Part shown: piece by piece, positions 5,626 to 6,400 of the stretch | How positions within the stretch are numbered: the first letter of the stretch is position 1 | Layout of the letters: every line of letters starts with the position of its first letter | NCBI GenBank assembly: GCA_005884155.1 | Contig: VAXD01000198.1 | Coordinates: 1-6,400 of the forward strand | Direction: 5' to 3' | Origin: Actinomycetota bacterium | Lineage (GTDB): Bacteria; Actinomycetota; Thermoleophilia; Gaiellales; Gaiellaceae | Length of the DNA: 6,400 nt | Translations under genes and position numbers: made by a program | The notes under the pieces: generated by a model | The model's database searches: none | The model's input: the letters and a program-made list of their open reading frames with translations, nothing else | Told to the model about the DNA's origin: nothing

Positions 5626-5994
5626 ATGCCTCGTTCGGTAGGCCTTTTCGTGATCGTACTTGCGCTCGCGGCAACGTCGCCGGCGCCGGCGGCTCAGGTA
5701 GCGCGAGCAGCGCAGACGAAGACGAGGGCAGAGGTGAACGTCCTCGAGACGGCCGCGCACAAGTGGAGGACGTGGCGGAAGTACGGCCTCTTCAACCCAA
5801 GCACCCACCTGCTCGCCGACAACACCCAGGCGGTCTGTCGAGGCCGCGGCAAACCTCGCCCCGGCAAGCGGTATGCGCGCTTCCTCTGCGTCCTTCGGCC
5901 GCACGTCCACCGCGGACGCCAGGGCCTGTGGCTGAGCTACCGGGCCCTTAAGCACGGGCGCTACCGAGTCCGCGTCATCGCCTATCGCCGCTGA
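5626..5994 (+). CDS. Secreted small protein sharing the two-cysteine domain (unknown function)
   Basis: The 122-aa product starts with a Sec-type signal peptide: MPRS, a hydrophobic core VGLFVIVLALAAT, and a likely cut after APA-A near residue 23. The mature part is basic. A possible helix (VNVLETAAHKWRTWRKYG, about 37-54) precedes a C-terminal domain with QAVCR (C71), FLC (C88), RP at 91-92, GLWLSYR at 100-106, and an end of RVIAYRR. The 4221-4991 product has the same order, with exactly the same spacing from the second Cys through R-P and G-L to Y-R. I therefore read them as two members of one undescribed family, one free or wall-bound and one membrane-anchored. No catalytic motif is visible; the basic and aromatic residues would suit binding to an anionic or glycan surface. 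The Shine-Dalgarno is weak. The gene converges on the FemAB-like gene with only 15 bases between the stops. Confidence 0.75.
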   Translation: MPRSVGLFVIVLALAATSPAPAAQVARAAQTKTRAEVNVLETAAHKWRTWRKYGLFNPSTHLLADNTQAVCRGRGKPRPGKRYARFLCVLRPHVHRGRQGLWLSYRALKHGRYRVRVIAYRR

Positions 5995-6009
5995 CGCGGC
6001 ACCGCGAAG

Positions 6010-6400
6010 TCACGATGCATAGCGATACAACCGCGCCCCGATCGCGCGGCCGACCCACGCGGGCGAGTGCCTGATGATGCTTCCGAGCGCCGGTTCGAGC
6101 TTCCTGGTCGCTTGCCGATCTAGACGGCCCAAGACGGTGTAGGTCAGCGGCTCCTCCCGCGTACCCCAGTTGAGCTTGAATCGACGAAGACCGTCGTTCT
6201 CCGGTTCCGTGCGACCGAAGTCGAGAACGCGGACGCCGGATGCGCATCCGAGTTGGATCGCGCTCCAAAAGAGCAGTACGTTCGGACGCAGGCGCCAGTG
6301 CTCACGGCTCGACGCGCCGAACTTGTATGTCAGCGTGTGGCCCGCCCGGAGGAAGACGCCGCCGGCGATCGGCCGGGAACCGGTGTACGCGAGCAGGAGG
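6010..6400 (-). CDS. FemAB/GNAT-type transferase, C-terminal part (start beyond the window)
   Basis: The minus-strand frame is open from the right edge to TGA at 6010-6012, giving the last 129 residues or so. It begins LLLAYTGSRPIAGGVFLRAG, which looks like the central beta strands of a GNAT fold. It continues YKFGASS, then PNVLLFWSAIQLGCASGVRV and LDFGRTEPENDGLRRFKLNWG, and ends ...ARLYRYAS. The set DFGRT, a G-x-x-x-FK-x-x-WG motif and LTY a few residues later is typical of FemAB-like (PF13480, GNAT_6) proteins found in exopolysaccharide and cell-wall loci. Such enzymes transfer an amino-acyl or acyl group in the cytoplasm onto a lipid-linked envelope precursor. Which substrate is used cannot be told from this end. 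It fits the glycan theme of the window. Confidence 0.82.
   Translation of the reverse strand, partial: LLLAYTGSRPIAGGVFLRAGHTLTYKFGASSREHWRLRPNVLLFWSAIQLGCASGVRVLDFGRTEPENDGLRRFKLNWGTREEPLTYTVLGRLDRQATRKLEPALGSIIRHSPAWVGRAIGARLYRYAS

Noticed and set aside
5065..5955. Long minus-strand open frame of 296 codons
   Set aside because: It is Arg-rich and low in sense, and it lies antisense to the secreted two-cysteine protein, the Cys-rich small gene and the small membrane protein, all of which have better coding marks.
1..6400. CRISPR arrays, tRNA or rRNA genes, insertion sequences, phage genes
   Set aside because: I found no regular spaced repeats, tRNA-like cloverleaf, transposase motif or terminal inverted repeats. 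The 7-bp duplications could recall target-site duplications, but they are adjacent with no insert between them.

Overview
The window is high-GC bacterial DNA with dense short spacings and frequent GTG/TTG starts. The proteins read like those of a high-GC Actinomycetota, possibly class Thermoleophilia (Gaiellales/Solirubrobacterales). That placement is a guess from protein style and codon use; the window has no rRNA or other marker to test it. The theme is cell-envelope glycan assembly and modification.

Layout, left to right. Bases 1-131 hold no gene I can name, only two possible protein tails. At 132-1451 (+) lies an intact OafA-type membrane O-acyltransferase. At 1499-3018 (+) lies a polytopic membrane protein resembling lipid-linked-sugar (GT-C/GT39-like) glycosyltransferases. 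It is split over three reading frames by two lesions, near 1991-2003 and 2528-2541. At 3010-4216 (-), tail to tail with it, lies a family 4 glycosyltransferase broken by a perfect 7-bp tandem duplication at 4100-4114. Just upstream on the same strand, 4221-4991 (-) encodes a single-pass membrane protein with an unnamed C-terminal domain containing two cysteines. Next come a divergent intergenic region with dyad symmetry, a small one-helix membrane protein (5113-5295, +) with a hairpin after it, a 59-aa possible zinc-binding protein behind a strong Shine-Dalgarno (5388-5567, +), and a secreted 122-aa protein (5626-5994, +). The C-terminus of that secreted protein matches the C-terminal domain of the 4221-4991 product. 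The window ends inside a FemAB/GNAT-type transferase (6010-6400, -).

How it fits together: the acyltransferase, the GT39-like protein, the GT4 and the FemAB-like enzyme are what one expects in a surface polysaccharide locus. The two broken glycosyltransferases suggest that the locus is decaying, is variable in this strain, or carries assembly errors. The lesions are not all simple homopolymer slips: one is an exact 7-bp duplication, one looks like an imperfect 7-bp duplication, and one could be the collapse of a 14-bp repeat. The most novel element is the shared extracytoplasmic two-cysteine domain, membrane-anchored in one gene and secreted in another, 0.6 kb apart on opposite strands.
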